Of a stretch of 64,000 bases of DNA, positions 62,942 through 64,000 are shown piece by piece (the stretch's first letter is position 1; the number at the start of each line of letters is the position of its first letter). The DNA lies in assembly GCF_040786275.1 (NCBI RefSeq), contig NZ_JBFMVT010000002.1:4402001-4466000 (forward strand). Reading direction: 5' to 3'. The notes beneath the pieces are model-generated. The model worked only from the letters and a program-made list of their open reading frames with translations, was not told the DNA's origin and did not search any database. Position numbers and translations under genes: made by a program. The stretch is from Buttiauxella gaviniae (GTDB lineage: Bacteria > Pseudomonadota > Gammaproteobacteria > Enterobacterales > Enterobacteriaceae).

Positions 62942-63598
62942 TTACGCGCTTTCCGCCAGTTGTTCGAAGCCAAGTGTGACCGGAGTAATACGTTGCAGCT
63001 CTTCAAATGAGAGGCCGTTGAAAATCTCACGCACCACCGGCCCTTTTTCTGTGATGTCGATGACCGCCAGGTCGGTATAAATGCGGCTCACGCAGCCAAT
63101 ACCGGTCAGCGGATAGGAGCAGGTTTCAACCAGTTTGCATTCACCGTCGCGCGTCAGGTGATCCATCATGACAAAGACCTGGCGCGCGCCGATGGCTAAA
63201 TCCATCGCGCCGCCCACGGCGGGAATGGAATCCGGTGCCCCCGTACTCCAGTTTGCCAGGTCGCCTTTGGCAGAAACCTGGTAGGCACCCAGCACGCAGA
63301 TATCGAGATGGCCGCCGCGCATCATGGCAAAGGAGTCGCCATGGTGGAAAAAACAGCCGCCCGTCAGGAGCGTGACGTACTCTTTTCCGGCGTTGATCAA
63401 TTCAGGATCTTCTTCCCCTTCCGCCGGTTTTGGCCCCATGCCAAGCAGACCGTTTTCGCTGTGCAGGAAAATTTCTTTATCTGCGGGAAGGTAGTTGGCG
63501 ATGCGCGTAGGCAAGCCGATGCCGAGGTTGACGTATGCCCCTTCGGGGATGTCGCGGGCGACGCGCTGCGCCATTTCATCACGGGTTAATTTTTTCAT
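62942..63598 (-). CDS. pcaJ: PcaJ, 3-oxoadipate CoA-transferase subunit B
   Basis: A 218-residue beta subunit. The catalytic glutamate lies in HSENGLLGMGP near 48, and GDSFAMMRGGHLDICVLGAYQV is the family block in mid-protein. With PcaI it transfers CoA from succinyl-CoA to 3-oxoadipate. It starts 11 nt after the pcaI stop. Confidence 0.95.
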   Translation of the reverse strand: MKKLTRDEMAQRVARDIPEGAYVNLGIGLPTRIANYLPADKEIFLHSENGLLGMGPKPAEGEEDPELINAGKEYVTLLTGGCFFHHGDSFAMMRGGHLDICVLGAYQVSAKGDLANWSTGAPDSIPAVGGAMDLAIGARQVFVMMDHLTRDGECKLVETCSYPLTGIGCVSRIYTDLAVIDITEKGPVVREIFNGLSFEELQRITPVTLGFEQLAESA

Positions 63599-63609
63599 CT
63601 CACCTCTCC

Positions 63610-64000
63610 TTATGCGCTTTGTGCCAGCGCGTTTTCGACGGCGACCAGGCGCTGCACAAAAATCCCCGGCGTGACGATGTTTTCTGGATTGAGTTCCCCC
63701 AGCGCCACCACACGGCTTACTTCCGCAATCGTGACGGTGGCGGCTGTTGCCATAATTGGCCCGAAATTACGTGCGGCTTTGCGGTAGATCAGGTTGCCCC
63801 AGCGATCACCCTCAAAGGCTTTAATCAGCGCAAAATCGGCTTTTAATGGGTATTCCAGCACGTACTGGCGACCGTCTATTTCCCGCGTCTCTTTGCCTTC
63901 CGCCAGCGGTGTGCCGTAACCGGTTGGCGTAAACACCGCGCCTAATCCCGACCCCGCCGCCTGAATACGTGCCGCCAGATTGCCCTGCGGTACCAGTTCC
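63610..64000 (-). CDS. pcaI: PcaI, 3-oxoadipate CoA-transferase subunit A, 5' end cut by window
   Basis: The frame is open to the right edge (ELVPQGNLAARIQAAGSGLG before FTPTGYGT), so only the C-terminal 129 residues are seen. The SGLGAVFTPTGYGT block, GDRWGNLIYRKAARNFGP and NPENIVTPGIFVQRLV are typical of the alpha subunit. It precedes pcaJ and is probably the first or an early gene of the pcaIJFBDC operon, whose promoter lies outside the window. Confidence 0.93.
   Translation of the reverse strand, partial: ELVPQGNLAARIQAAGSGLGAVFTPTGYGTPLAEGKETREIDGRQYVLEYPLKADFALIKAFEGDRWGNLIYRKAARNFGPIMATAATVTIAEVSRVVALGELNPENIVTPGIFVQRLVAVENALAQSA

Overview
The window comes from a member of the Enterobacteriaceae. 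It carries homologues of the Escherichia coli genes ydcF, rlhA (ydcP), ydcO, ydcL, tehB, tehA, ydcK, rimL, opgD and ydcJ (hglS), which lie close together in E. coli. Here they are rearranged and interleaved with genes E. coli K-12 lacks at this place: a complete pca (beta-ketoadipate) set, hpxO, hicAB, and a VgrG/Rhs island. Intergenic REP-type repeats and the enterobacterial style of the regulatory sites agree. The genus cannot be fixed from sequence reading alone; an Enterobacter/Lelliottia/Kluyvera/Buttiauxella-like organism is a guess.

Layout. 1-2.6 kb: end of an FGGY sugar kinase and an L-fucose-isomerase-like enzyme. 2.7-3.5 kb: ydcF. 3.7-10.8 kb (minus): type VI secretion island vgrG - Eag chaperone - rhs with a variable toxin tip - small immunity candidate. 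10.9-18.6 kb (minus): alpha-glucoside ABC importer with two GH13 glucosidases. 19.0-19.9 kb: DUF1778/GNAT toxin-antitoxin pair. 19.9-25.6 kb: two Gfo/Idh/MocA dehydrogenases around a TIM-barrel isomerase/epimerase, an MFS transporter, and a divergent LacI regulator with paired operators. 25.7-36.1 kb: phytase-like esterase with a Pho box, a chemoreceptor with a consensus FliA promoter, a MetE-like protein, yneE, a DUF1993 protein, rhodanese/ftrA, an RcnB-like protein, two small unknown genes, and a PACE efflux pump with its LysR regulator. 36.2-48 kb: the ydc-type core (rlhA, GGDEF-EAL, ydcO, AraC/EamA, ydcL, VOC, tehAB, ydcK, rimL). 48.2-50.1 kb: hpxO and hicAB with a broken toxin. 50.1-56.4 kb: opgD, an orphan amino-acid binding protein with an aminotransferase and a LysR regulator, and hglS. 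56.6-64 kb: pcaHG, pcaQ, and the pcaIJFBDC operon running in from the right edge.

How the genes work together. The pca genes take protocatechuate to succinyl-CoA and acetyl-CoA. The ABC/GH13 operon should import short alpha-glucosides and cleave both alpha-1,4 and alpha-1,6 bonds, because the residue after the catalytic nucleophile is Ala in one enzyme and Val in the other. The Gfo/epimerase/Gfo/MFS cluster has the gene content expected for glycoside breakdown through 3-keto intermediates. The VgrG/Rhs island delivers a toxin tip whose fold I cannot assign firmly. Several regulatory sites can be read directly: Pho box, FliA promoter, an NsrR-type operator at tehA, LacI-type palindromes, and a 13-nt repeated operator at hicA. 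No tRNA, rRNA, CRISPR array or insertion sequence was seen.
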